Source of the DNA: Nitrosopumilales archaeon CG_4_9_14_0_2_um_filter_34_16
Lineage (GTDB): Archaea; Thermoproteota; Nitrososphaeria; Nitrososphaerales; Nitrosopumilaceae
Length of the DNA: 29,231 nt
Assembly: GCA_002788515.1 (NCBI GenBank)
Contig: PFRJ01000136.1
Location: 1 to 29,231 of the forward strand
Reading direction: 5' to 3'
Part shown: positions 1 to 8,396 of the stretch, piece by piece
How the letters are laid out: each line of letters opens with the position of its first letter
Numbering within the stretch: position 1 is the first letter of the stretch
The notes under the pieces: generated by a model
What the model saw: only the letters and a program-made list of their open reading frames with translations
Databases searched by the model: none
Told to the model about the DNA's origin: nothing
Position numbers and translations under genes: made by a program

Positions 1-8
1 GAAAAATA

Positions 9-283
9 TTGAATAAAACATCATCTCGAATGTTTACCGGTTTCAAATACATTTACCTAATTGCTTTTTTTGCATTACTTTCAGGCTTTTTTTATCCATT
101 TATCACACACACAGGTTTTGATGGAGTGATAAGTGGTGTTTTAATATTATTTGTAGGTCTTGCAGGTGGTGTTTTGTTATACAAATCTGCAACATCTGAA
201 AGTAAAAGAGCGTTGTTTCTAGGGGGAGGATTTGTTTTGATGGCTATTTCATTATACTATATCTTCCAATTTACTGGAAGAAC

Positions 284-287
<4 letters not shown>
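9..287 (+). CDS. Small membrane protein of unknown function
   Basis: A 92-residue protein that I do not recognise. It has three hydrophobic stretches (about residues 14-32, 38-57 and 69-87) with a basic N-terminus, so it is probably a three-pass inner membrane protein. The start shown is a TTG eight bases from the window edge and the frame stays open upstream, so the true start may lie outside the window. Its stop overlaps the 3' end of the convergent glutamine synthetase gene by four bases. No catalytic or metal-binding motif is visible. Confidence 0.55.
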
Positions 288-1744
<1,457 letters not shown>

Positions 1745-1798
1745 TTTTATACTTCAATCAAACACAAATACATCAGCCATTTAAGGATTAGGTAAGAA

Positions 1799-2356
1799 AT
1801 GTCAGAAACAAATCCAATTGATATCAACTCTTTACATCATATAGTTTTACGCGAAACTGAAAATGATTCTCTTTTAGAAATTGATCCCAACTTTTACAGA
1901 AGTCTTTCTGATTTTATTGGAAATTTACGAAAACAAGAATTTGATGGTATAGAAAATAAAATAAAAAATACTATGATAGAAATGGTTACAGAACTAACAT
2001 CATTGTTAATACAAATTAGATTAGATAAAATCTCAAAATCTACTGATTTAGAGATTAGCCATCTATTAGATGAAGAAAAATTTATTCTAGATTCACAAGA
2101 AGATCAAAAAGAAAGAACAGAAATGATTCTTTCTGCAACAGTTAATGGAAAATCTAAATTCCTTGAATCATTAGCTCAGAATCATAAAACCAAGAAAATT
2201 GTAATACGATTTCTTAATGAAGTAGATGAAATTATTGGTGTTGATCTTGAAAAATACGGTCCTTTCAAAACTGAAGATATAGCTACAATTCCATATGAAA
2301 ATGCTCAGGCATTAATTGCTAAAAACATTGCAACTAAGGTTCATTGGGAAGATTAG
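1799..2356 (+). CDS. Archaeal GINS complex subunit (Gins51/Gins15-like)
   Basis: A probable subunit of the GINS replication complex, which binds MCM and the Cdc45/RecJ homologue at the fork. The 185-residue protein has the archaeal Gins51 layout. A helical A-domain (about residues 25-130) begins with LLEIDPNFYRSLSDFI. A short C-terminal B-domain (about 133-180) reads IVIRFLNEVDEIIGVDLEKY, then YGPFKTEDIATIPYENAQAL. The GVD..YGPF..EDIA.IP.ENA.AL pattern is the family hallmark and the reason for the call. Low sequence conservation elsewhere is normal for GINS. The ATG start lies about 54 bases from the divergent glnA start, so the two share a promoter region. Confidence 0.8.
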   Translation: MSETNPIDINSLHHIVLRETENDSLLEIDPNFYRSLSDFIGNLRKQEFDGIENKIKNTMIEMVTELTSLLIQIRLDKISKSTDLEISHLLDEEKFILDSQEDQKERTEMILSATVNGKSKFLESLAQNHKTKKIVIRFLNEVDEIIGVDLEKYGPFKTEDIATIPYENAQALIAKNIATKVHWED

Positions 2357-2387
2357 ATAGAAATTATACCCTTTATCGTAATACTAT

Positions 2388-2672
2388 ATGTCTCACACAG
2401 GTGTTGAAGTATTTGATTTTCTATTTTATACTATTTATCCTGTAATTGGAATTTTTGTTATAGAAGTTGTAAGTAGATTAGTAAAAGCACCAAAATGGAT
2501 AAAATTATGGACACAAGCAATCATGTCTATTGGCTTTGGAATCTATTATTGGTTCATTTTACCCGCACCTCAAAATTTTCCATTAACTGCTATGGTAATG
2601 TTTGCACTTGCAATTGCTCTTATTTATCAAGGAAGACGTGCAAAAATTTCTCCTGATAAAAGCCCTTATTGA
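2388..2672 (+). CDS. Small three-pass membrane protein of unknown function
   Basis: A 94-residue protein with hydrophobic segments at about residues 9-28, 38-55 and 61-80 and a basic C-terminal tail (GRRAKISPDKSPY). I do not recognise a family. An AAATTATA box at about 2360-2368 sits roughly 25 bases before the ATG, which fits a leaderless transcript of its own rather than read-through from the GINS gene 31 bases upstream. It converges on the AN1 zinc-finger gene with a two-base gap. Confidence 0.6.
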   Translation: MSHTGVEVFDFLFYTIYPVIGIFVIEVVSRLVKAPKWIKLWTQAIMSIGFGIYYWFILPAPQNFPLTAMVMFALAIALIYQGRRAKISPDKSPY

Positions 2673-2674
2673 TT

Positions 2675-2896
2675 TTAAAATCTTCCAAAAATTCTTTTCA
2701 AAATATTTGGTCTATTACGTCCACCATCTCTGATAACTTTTTTTTCACCAAATCTTTTAGCTCTAATCTGATTTAATTTTACACATCTATGTTCTTCTGG
2801 AAGTCTATGTTCTGCACAGAATGGATCTTTACAATAATTGCATTGAAATGGTAAATCCGTTAAATCTCCACAATATGCACATTTTTCTGATTGCAT
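2675..2896 (-). CDS. AN1-type zinc-finger protein
   Basis: A 73-residue protein, almost all of it one AN1-like zinc finger. Residues 6-38 read CAYCGDLTDLPFQCNYC, then FCAEHRLPEEHRC, giving the C-x2-C / C-x2-C / C-x4-H / H-x-C spacing of AN1 domains. A basic tail (IRAKRFGEKK, RPNILKRIFGRF) follows and could contact nucleic acid or the membrane. AN1 fingers in eukaryotes occur in ubiquitin- and stress-linked proteins; archaeal stand-alone versions have no settled function, so I assign none. It is transcribed alone, divergent from the SDR gene. Confidence 0.8.
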   Translation of the reverse strand: MQSEKCAYCGDLTDLPFQCNYCKDPFCAEHRLPEEHRCVKLNQIRAKRFGEKKVIRDGGRNRPNILKRIFGRF

Positions 2897-3004
2897 AATC
2901 TAATCAGTTGTTTTTCTTTTAATAAAGGTGTTAATATCAATCCAGAAATTTTTACTGTCTAAACATTTTTACGATGTCAAAATCAAGTTTGTGTAAGAGA
3001 TTTA

Positions 3005-3745
3005 ATGATTAAAGATAAAATTGTAATAATAACTGGTGCTAGTAGTGGTATAGGATTTGCCACCGCTTTGGCATTATCCAAAGCAGGTGCAAAAGTTGCT
3101 ATCGGTGCTAGAAGAGTTGACAAATTAGAAGAGCTTGCTAAAAAAATTTCATCAGACGGTGGAGAAGTATTCTATCAAAAATTAGATGTAACACAAAGAT
3201 CAGAATGTGATAATTTTGCTAAAGCAGTGTTAGAGAAATGGGGTTCTATTGACATTCTTGTAAATAATGCAGGTTTAATGCCTCTAAGTTTCTTCAAAAA
3301 CCTCAAAGTTGATGAATGGGATAGAATGATCGATGTAAACATCAAAGGCGTTTTGTATTCTACAAGCTCTGTAATTTCTCATATGAAAGAAAAAAAATCT
3401 GGCCATATTGTAAATCTCTCATCAGTAGCTGGAAGAATTGTTTTTCCTGCTGGTAGTGTTTATTGTGCAACAAAGCATGCTGTTGCGGCTTTTAGTGAAG
3501 GATTAAGACAAGAATTCAGTGTTCGTTCAAACATTAGAGTAACTAGTATTGAACCTGGCGTTGTTGCAACTGAACTCAATAATACAATCACTGATGAATC
3601 TTTACAAGGTTTCATTGAAAATACAAAAAAAATGGAAGCTTTACAAGCTGAAGATATTGCCAATGCAATTCTATATGCAGTTGATTCACCATCACATGTC
3701 AACGTAAATGAAATTCTGATACGACCTACAACCCAAGAACGTTAA
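3005..3745 (+). CDS. Short-chain dehydrogenase/reductase (SDR), classical type
   Basis: An NAD(P)-dependent oxidoreductase of 246 residues, normal for classical SDRs. It has the cofactor loop TGASSGIG (residues 10-17), the NNAG motif (87-90), a catalytic Ser in NLSS (139-140), and Tyr153 and Lys157 in YCATK. The PG segment after the active site (SIEPGVV) is also present. The basic pair GARR after the second strand (34-37) suggests a preference for NADP(H). The substrate cannot be read from sequence; the closest general description is the YdfG / serine-dehydrogenase-like group. The next gene starts one base after its stop, so the two are probably cotranscribed and may share a redox role. Confidence 0.93.
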   Translation: MIKDKIVIITGASSGIGFATALALSKAGAKVAIGARRVDKLEELAKKISSDGGEVFYQKLDVTQRSECDNFAKAVLEKWGSIDILVNNAGLMPLSFFKNLKVDEWDRMIDVNIKGVLYSTSSVISHMKEKKSGHIVNLSSVAGRIVFPAGSVYCATKHAVAAFSEGLRQEFSVRSNIRVTSIEPGVVATELNNTITDESLQGFIENTKKMEALQAEDIANAILYAVDSPSHVNVNEILIRPTTQER

Positions 3746-3746
3746 G

Positions 3747-4895
3747 TTGACAAAAATACCACACGTTGTAATTTTGGGAGGAGGTTTTGGTGGACTTTCT
3801 GCAGCCAATGAACTAAGAAACTCATTATCTTCATCTCAAATAAAAATCACTGTTATTGACAAAAAAGATTGGTTTATGGTAGGATTTGCAAAACTATGGA
3901 TCATTAATGGAACTCGTACTTTTGAAAACTCAATTGGTTCATTAAATGAATTACAAAAGAAAGAAATTGATTTCATTAAAGATGAAATCATGACAATTAA
4001 TCTAGAAAACAAGAACATTGAAACCAAATCTCAAAACATTTCATTTGATTTCTTGATTATTTCTATGGGTGCAATATTAGCTCCTCAAAAAATATCTGGA
4101 TTAGAAGAAAATGGATTTAATTTGTATGATCATAATCAACTCTCAGAAATTCATGATAGACTTGGTAATATGAAATCTGGAAAAATTGCTATAGTAATTA
4201 TGGGCATGCCTTACAAATGTCCACCTGCTCCATTTGAAGCTAGTTTATTGATAGATTCTATGCTTAGAAAACTAGGAGTACGTGATTCTATACAAATTGA
4301 CTTTTACAGTCCAGCTCCTACTACATTACCTGCAGCAGGCACTGAAGTAAGTAAACAAATCCTTGAAATTATAAGTTCTGAGAAGATCATCTTTCATAAT
4401 TTATCTAAAATAAAATCTGTAGAACATAAAAAATTAATTTTTGAAAACAGTGAAGCTGATTTTGATTTACTTTTGGCTGTTCCACCACACATTGCTCCTA
4501 AAGTAATTTATGATTCTGGATTAGCTAAAGAACCTGGATTTATTCCAATAGATCGAGATTGTAAGACTCCTTTTGAAAATGTGTTTGCTGTAGGTGATGT
4601 CACTAACTTAGTAGTCACAGAAAATATGGCAGTACCAAAAGCGGGAATTTTTGCAGAGGGAGAAGGCATTACGGTTGCTCGAAATATCATCTCAAAAATT
4701 CAATCTAAAGAAGAATCTATTCTATTTGATGGTAAAGGTGGTTGTTTCATCGAATCAGGCAGGAATACCGCATCTGTTATTGAAGTTGATATGTTTTCAA
4801 ATCCTCAACCATCTACAAATATCACAGAAGCAACCGCTGACAATCTTTCTAAAAAACTAGAATTTGAAAAAGAAAGATTGTCAAAATGGTTATGA
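3747..4895 (+). CDS. FAD-dependent oxidoreductase, sulfide:quinone reductase-like
   Basis: A 382-residue flavoprotein of the two-dinucleotide-binding-domain family. The FAD loop GGGFGG is at residues 11-16. The segment MPYKCPPAPFEAS contains Cys158, and the second FAD motif NVFAVGDVTNLV is near 278-289, followed by MAVPKAG and FAEGEG. The PYKCPPAPFEA block and the C-terminal GGCFIESG are typical of sulfide:quinone reductases and flavocytochrome c sulfide dehydrogenase subunits. Only Cys158, Cys272 and Cys333 are present, so whether a working sulfide-oxidising pair exists is unclear; NADH dehydrogenase-like activity is an alternative. It starts at a TTG one base after the SDR stop and overlaps the convergent small gene by six bases. 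Confidence 0.85.
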   Translation: MTKIPHVVILGGGFGGLSAANELRNSLSSSQIKITVIDKKDWFMVGFAKLWIINGTRTFENSIGSLNELQKKEIDFIKDEIMTINLENKNIETKSQNISFDFLIISMGAILAPQKISGLEENGFNLYDHNQLSEIHDRLGNMKSGKIAIVIMGMPYKCPPAPFEASLLIDSMLRKLGVRDSIQIDFYSPAPTTLPAAGTEVSKQILEIISSEKIIFHNLSKIKSVEHKKLIFENSEADFDLLLAVPPHIAPKVIYDSGLAKEPGFIPIDRDCKTPFENVFAVGDVTNLVVTENMAVPKAGIFAEGEGITVARNIISKIQSKEESILFDGKGGCFIESGRNTASVIEVDMFSNPQPSTNITEATADNLSKKLEFEKERLSKWL

Positions 4896-5105
4896 TTTAT
4901 TTTCTATATCTTTGCTTTTTGTAAGATGTTCTAAAATAGCTCTAACTTCAACATCCAAATTTTGAGTATCTTTTGCTAAATTCAATTTTTCAGGAATACT
5001 GTTTTTAAAATCTTCATCTTGCATCTCTATGCTTCTTCTATGAACACAATCAAGATGATCTTGATCAGTGGCAGAAATTTTATGGCAAATATTACACATT
5101 TTCAT
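4890..5105 (-). CDS. Small zinc-ribbon-like protein of unknown function
   Basis: A 71-residue protein. The first 22 residues hold a likely metal site: C-x2-C in MCNICHK, then HLDCVHRR with a further Cys and two His. The remainder is charged and predicted helical (EVRAILEHLTKSKDIE). I do not recognise a family. The stop overlaps the end of the convergent flavoprotein gene by six bases, and the ATG lies 56 bases upstream of the tRNA-Pro gene on the opposite strand. Confidence 0.55.
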   Translation of the reverse strand: MKMCNICHKISATDQDHLDCVHRRSIEMQDEDFKNSIPEKLNLAKDTQNLDVEVRAILEHLTKSKDIENKS

Positions 5106-5129
5106 AAATTATACTAATCAATACGACGA

Positions 5130-5137
5130 TTTAATAA
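5130..5137 (+). promoter_or_regulatory. TATA box (box A) of tRNA-Pro
   Basis: TTTAATAA centred about 26 bases before the base preceding the mature tRNA 5' end, the spacing expected for an archaeal box A. It is the only well placed TATA-like sequence upstream of the tRNA. Confidence 0.5.
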
Positions 5138-5161
5138 TTTCATTTCATGCTTCTGAAGCGA

Positions 5162-5235
5162 GGGATTGTAGTCTAGCTTGGTATGATACTAGCCTGGGGG
5201 GCTAGTGGTCGCAGGTTCAAATCCTGCCAATCCCA
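5162..5235 (+). tRNA. tRNA-Pro (anticodon GGG)
   Basis: A complete 74-base cloverleaf without intron. The acceptor stem GGGATTG pairs perfectly with CAATCCC. The D arm contains AGCTTGGTA. The anticodon stem CTAGC/GCTAG encloses the loop CTGGGGG, giving anticodon GGG. The five-base variable loop TGGTC and the T arm GCAGG-TTCAAAT-CCTGC follow, with discriminator A. CCA is not encoded, so the CCA-adding enzyme (9129-10460) is needed. The last 16 bases plus four flanking bases recur exactly at 8377-8396, marking this gene as the probable attachment site of the adjacent island. Confidence 0.97.
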
Positions 5236-5239
5236 TTAC
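5220..5239 (+). repeat. Left direct repeat (attL candidate) in tRNA-Pro 3' end
   Basis: The 20-mer AATCCTGCCAATCCCATTAC covers the 3' half of the T stem, the 3' acceptor strand, the discriminator base and four bases beyond. It is identical to 8377-8396. Tyrosine recombinases of archaeal elements typically recombine in tRNA 3' ends, leaving the intact tRNA at one side and a short copy at the other. Confidence 0.8.
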
Positions 5240-5278
5240 TATTTAGTGACTCAAATAGTCCCATCACCTAATACAGAT

Positions 5279-5611
5279 ATGATAGAGTTAGAAAACGTTG
5301 GAGAAAACGTCTATGATAACTTTTTAGATTCTATGAGAAGCTCAGAAACAAAGCGAATGTATGTTAGAAATTTAAGAAGATTTCTAAACCTAATTCCAAA
5401 TAATATATTTGAAGAATACCTTGGTAATTCACCAAAATCAAGAGAAATAGAAGATTTATCAACATCATTTACAAAACTTGCAAAAAAAGACATCAATGCA
5501 ACAAAACAAATTGTAAAATCTTATGTTAAAGAAATTAAAAAAGAAGTTGAAGAAGGAAAAATTAGTCCAAATACAGTAAAAAATCGAATTAAACCAATTC
5601 AAATCTTATAG
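5279..5611 (+). pseudogene. Integrase N-terminal (core-binding) fragment
   Basis: About 110 residues from the ATG at 5279. The frame is open further upstream through the tRNA, but that part is not likely coding. It resembles the SAM-like core-binding domain of tyrosine recombinases: a helix with SETKRMYVRNLRRFLNLIP, then NATKQIVKSYVKEIKKEVEE and SPNTVKNRIKPIQIL. In intact archaeal integrases this last segment leads straight into the catalytic domain. Here a TAG follows and none of the frames downstream shows the R...HxxR...Y catalytic residues. It lies 40 bases after the left repeat, as expected for an int gene. It could be a decayed remnant or a retained DNA-binding domain. Confidence 0.6.
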
Positions 5612-5626
5612 GATCAGAATCTAAAC

Positions 5627-6271
5627 TTGATAAGTAGTAGATCACTAAAAATATCACAAAAATCATCAAAAACTATGAAAACACAATGTAGTGATGATTC
5701 TAAAAAAATTATCACAGATAGCCTAGCTTTTAATATTTTTCATAATAAAGACGCATTTAGAGAAAAAACAGACGGAAAACATATTTCTATTACATTATTT
5801 GATGATCCAAAACATCTGAAAGAAATCACTCTAAAATTACTTCAAACTTACATTAAACAATCCAACACAAAATCTGTAATTGGTTTAACTGAAACTGATC
5901 CTTCTTTAACTATTTTTGCAACTCAAGCCAGTTTTATTAAAGAAATTCCCTACTATAATTATGATCTAGAAAATGATGCAGGTGCATTTAGTCAGTTCAT
6001 CAGACCTGAAATTGTTCCATGTACTCTGATCATCCCTTATTCAATTAATGAAATTCATATTTTAGAGATAGTTGATAGATTCTCTCAACAAAAAGTTCCA
6101 ATTTCTCAAGTAATTTCAATGGTTGATGAAAATCCATCAAAAACCACCTTTTCTGACAAAGATTTTGATTTTGTCTCAGTTTGTGATTGGATTTCATTGA
6201 AAAATAGAATTACTAAATTCAATAATATTACTAGTGAGAAAATGAATGAAATATTGTCTAATTTCGGCTAA
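5627..6271 (+). CDS. Degenerate phosphoribosyltransferase-like protein
   Basis: Up to 214 residues from TTG at 5627; an in-frame ATG at 5675 giving 198 residues is an equally good start. I see no firm family, but the order of blocks parallels the OPRT gene that follows. SVIGLTETDPSLTIFATQAS corresponds to SVGGLESGSISIASAISHLS. The strand IPYYNYDLEND matches SFYVRKEAKKYG. CTLIIPYSINEIHILEIVDR sits where the PRPP loop VVVVDDVITSGDS should be. The acidic pair and the TSG of the PRPP loop are lost, so catalysis is unlikely. I infer a PRTase-fold paralogue with a regulatory or partner role; no homologue search supports this yet. Confidence 0.5.
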   Translation: MISSRSLKISQKSSKTMKTQCSDDSKKIITDSLAFNIFHNKDAFREKTDGKHISITLFDDPKHLKEITLKLLQTYIKQSNTKSVIGLTETDPSLTIFATQASFIKEIPYYNYDLENDAGAFSQFIRPEIVPCTLIIPYSINEIHILEIVDRFSQQKVPISQVISMVDENPSKTTFSDKDFDFVSVCDWISLKNRITKFNNITSEKMNEILSNFG

Positions 6272-6456
6272 AATTCAATTTTTGTGAAGATTTCACTCTT
6301 TTGAGTCAATTAGGTGTGACATTAAACACTTAACCCATACAGGATCCTAGAGTTTGTGAAAATGGGGCTGCATTTATACCAAAATGATGATTTTAGCCAA
6401 ATTTCAGAAATGATAATTAATATGATTTATTTAACTGAGTGGAGGCCATTTAGCTC

Positions 6457-7068
6457 ATGATGCTACAATCTTCTATTATTGAAACATACAAAGCCAGATT
6501 AGAAGAATTAATTGTAGAAACTGGGGCTTTTCGTTATTCACCAGATAAACCATTCCAATTAGCATCTGGAAGAGTTAGTCCATATTATTTTGATCTTAAG
6601 AAACTCAATGGACATCCAGAAGGCCTAGATACTGTTGCAAGAATATTCTATCATATTATCAAAGGAATGAAAAATGTTACATCTGTTGGAGGTCTTGAGT
6701 CTGGTTCTATTTCTATTGCTTCTGCTATTTCTCATCTAAGCTTTACCGAAAATCAAAAAGATCCAACAAATCCTCTGATAAATTCATTTTATGTAAGAAA
6801 AGAAGCCAAGAAATATGGTTCTGGAAAACAAATTGAAGGAAACATCAAATCTCCTGTTGTAGTAGTAGATGATGTAATTACTAGTGGAGATTCTGCAATA
6901 CAAGCAGTAAATGTTGTTAAAGATCAAAAATATAATTGTGAATGTTTGATCTCTATAGTTTTTCGTGGAACCGAAGAAAATCATAGAAACATTACAAATG
7001 TAAGTAAATTTGAATATCTTTTTACAGAAAAGGAATTAGTTGAAAAATTTACAAAAGACACTCTATAA
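6457..7068 (+). CDS. pyrE: Orotate phosphoribosyltransferase
   Basis: Converts orotate and PRPP to OMP in pyrimidine synthesis. The 203-residue protein has FQLASGRVSPYYFDLKKL (34-50), typical of the OPRT orotate/PRPP region. It also has the SVGGLESGSISIASAIS block (76-92), FYVRKEAKKYGSGK (111-124), and the PRPP loop VVVVDDVITSGDS (134-146) with both acidic residues. The start is the first of two adjacent ATGs at 6457; GGAGG lies at 6441-6445 and a TTTATTTAA box about 26 bases upstream. It is odd that a core pyrimidine gene lies inside a repeat-bounded island. Either the island captured it, or this is a second copy; the window cannot show which. Confidence 0.88.
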   Translation: MMLQSSIIETYKARLEELIVETGAFRYSPDKPFQLASGRVSPYYFDLKKLNGHPEGLDTVARIFYHIIKGMKNVTSVGGLESGSISIASAISHLSFTENQKDPTNPLINSFYVRKEAKKYGSGKQIEGNIKSPVVVVDDVITSGDSAIQAVNVVKDQKYNCECLISIVFRGTEENHRNITNVSKFEYLFTEKELVEKFTKDTL

Positions 7069-7147
7069 CCGATCAAATTACATAGATCGCTAATTTAGAA
7101 ACCTTTTTCCTAATAACCTTTAATTCATTATTTTTGTATATTATAGC

Positions 7148-7414
7148 ATGGTCAGTGTAACTAGATCTAGAACTGGATTAACTATTGATGATGTTAAACA
7201 GGCTCTCAAATCTGAAGAAAAAATATCTAAAATTCTGGAAAATATTCTTGAACTACACTCCAAGTTAGATAAACAGCATCTCATGTTAACAAAACTGGTT
7301 TCAATGATTTCAAAAATGTATCAAGACGGAGAGATAAATAAAGACACATTCAATCGATTAGATGAGTTTCTTCACGATTGGCTAGATTCTGAATTTGATG
7401 AATCTAAAAAATAA
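7148..7414 (+). CDS. Small helical protein of unknown function
   Basis: 88 residues, predicted almost entirely helical with heptad-like leucines (ISKILENILELHSKLDKQHL, then LTKLVSMISKMYQDGEI) and an acidic C-terminus. I recognise no family or metal site. It starts at ATG 7148, is transcribed in the same direction as pyrE and the HEPN gene, and lies within the tRNA-bounded island. The size and shape would suit a small partner protein, but nothing in the sequence proves an interaction with the following HEPN gene. Confidence 0.55.
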   Translation: MVSVTRSRTGLTIDDVKQALKSEEKISKILENILELHSKLDKQHLMLTKLVSMISKMYQDGEINKDTFNRLDEFLHDWLDSEFDESKK

Positions 7415-7488
7415 GATTTCTTTTATGCCTATAGATGTTAATTTAACCTACAAAAACTCTTAACTTAATTTGCAAATAGGAGCACATA

Positions 7489-8319
7489 TTGAAAAAACGA
7501 ATATTAATACTGAAAAAAGTGAAAAACGACGGAAGAATTTCAAGAAAAGAATTGCTCGAAGATCCCGAAAGACATTTTTCTATCACATTATCAGTTTTAG
7601 ATTTTATGAATAAAGAAATTACAAAAATTGTCACTGGACAAATCCCATCAATTAGGGAGAAAAAACTAAAAGATGTAACAAAACAAATGACTAAAAAAGA
7701 TAGACAGGAATATTCAAGATGGATTAAATGGACTAAAACCCCTCCAGAGAAGCAAAGACGGTTTACAACTACAAAATTAGTTAGTATAATTTTTCAAGCA
7801 AACATGGATCTATTTCTTCATCAAAATAGATTTGAAATATTTCTCAGAGAAATGTCTCTAGTTTATTTAATAACTGAATTTGAAGAATTTTTGAAAGATA
7901 TTGTTACTGCAGCAATAATAATTGAACCAAAAATTCTTAAAAAAAGTGGAAAATCTATTGATTTTCACGAAATATTGTCTACAAAAGATAGAGACACTCT
8001 AATTGACGTAATGCGAGAAAAAGAAGTTAAAAGTTTGATCAATGGAGACATTGACGAGATTGCTGCATATCTTAAAAAACAATTCAAAATTGATTTAAGC
8101 TCTCATAAAGATTGGAACCAATTTAAAGAACGATTCTATCGTAGACATATATTAATTCACAATAGTCTGAAACCTGATAAGAAATATCGTGCTAAATCAG
8201 GATATAAGGGAAAGGAACATCAATTATCAATTACAAATTTTTATCTAAAACGTTCTATAACACTTTACAAAAAATTTGCAAAGCATATTACAAACGAAAT
8301 GATTAAAAAATTTAGTTAG
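7489..8319 (+). CDS. HEPN-domain protein, putative RNase
   Basis: A 276-residue, very basic protein. The C-terminal half looks like a HEPN domain of the RiboL-PSP/MAE_28990-like kind. A long helix MSLVYLITEFEEFLKDIV (122-139) is followed by the conserved FYRRHILIHNSLKPDKKY. This supplies the R-x4-6-H motif (Arg219 to His224, then Asn225) used for RNA cleavage by HEPN toxins and defence RNases, and then LSITNFYLKRSITLYKKFAKHI. The N-terminal half (1-115) is unassigned. The TTG start at 7489 is supported by AGGAG at 7478-7482. It is the last gene before the right repeat of the island. Toxin or antiviral activity is inferred from motif and location only. Confidence 0.65.
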   Translation: MKKRILILKKVKNDGRISRKELLEDPERHFSITLSVLDFMNKEITKIVTGQIPSIREKKLKDVTKQMTKKDRQEYSRWIKWTKTPPEKQRRFTTTKLVSIIFQANMDLFLHQNRFEIFLREMSLVYLITEFEEFLKDIVTAAIIIEPKILKKSGKSIDFHEILSTKDRDTLIDVMREKEVKSLINGDIDEIAAYLKKQFKIDLSSHKDWNQFKERFYRRHILIHNSLKPDKKYRAKSGYKGKEHQLSITNFYLKRSITLYKKFAKHITNEMIKKFS

Positions 8320-8376
8320 GTTTTGATCTACCCAAATTATGCTGTTTGGTACCAAAATAATCACCAAAATAGTTTT

Positions 8377-8396
8377 AATCCTGCCAATCCCATTAC
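8377..8396 (+). repeat. Right direct repeat (attR candidate)
   Basis: Exact 20-base copy of 5220-5239, carrying the last 16 bases of the tRNA-Pro gene. The repeat includes the TAA stop codon (8393-8395, minus strand) of the following kinase gene. Removing 5220-8376 would place the kinase stop immediately after the tRNA discriminator base. Confidence 0.8.

Larger units (their letters stand above)
5220..8396 (+). mobile_element. Putative integrated island at tRNA-Pro, 3.16 kb
   Basis: Bounded by perfect 20-base direct repeats, the left one being the 3' end of an intact tRNA gene. The first gene inside, next to the tRNA, is an integrase N-terminal fragment. The cargo is a degenerate PRTase-fold protein, an orotate phosphoribosyltransferase, an 88-residue helical protein and a HEPN putative RNase, all on the plus strand. 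No tyrosine recombinase catalytic domain is present, so the element is decayed or depends on an integrase in trans. Excision would rejoin the tRNA end directly to the kinase gene whose stop codon lies in the right repeat. The layout is seen; mobility is inferred. Confidence 0.7.

Noticed and set aside
5183..5278. Upstream extension of the integrase fragment into the tRNA gene
   Set aside because: The open frame runs through the tRNA anticodon and T arms; the ATG at 5279 is where integrase-like sequence begins.
6384..6438. Possible C/D box sRNA: ATGATGA at 6384, imperfect inner boxes, CTGA at 6435, total 55 bases
   Set aside because: The D' box reads CAGA, the terminal stem is weak, and the second half coincides with the pyrE promoter. 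A chance match in AT-rich DNA is more likely. A search of the guide segments against the rRNA would settle it.
8345..8356. Perfect palindrome TTTGGTACCAAA 21 bases before the right repeat, as a recombinase arm site
   Set aside because: The same 12-mer occurs at 12232-12243 inside a coding region, and there is no matching copy near the left repeat.
5612..8376. Missing catalytic half of the integrase inside the island, as in SSV-type split integrases
   Set aside because: I looked through the translated genes of the island for R...HxxR...Y and found none; the sequence next to the right repeat encodes the HEPN protein instead.
8377..8392. A second partial tRNA gene
   Set aside because: Only the last 16 bases of the tRNA are present, with no acceptor 5' strand, D arm or anticodon arm; it is the att copy.
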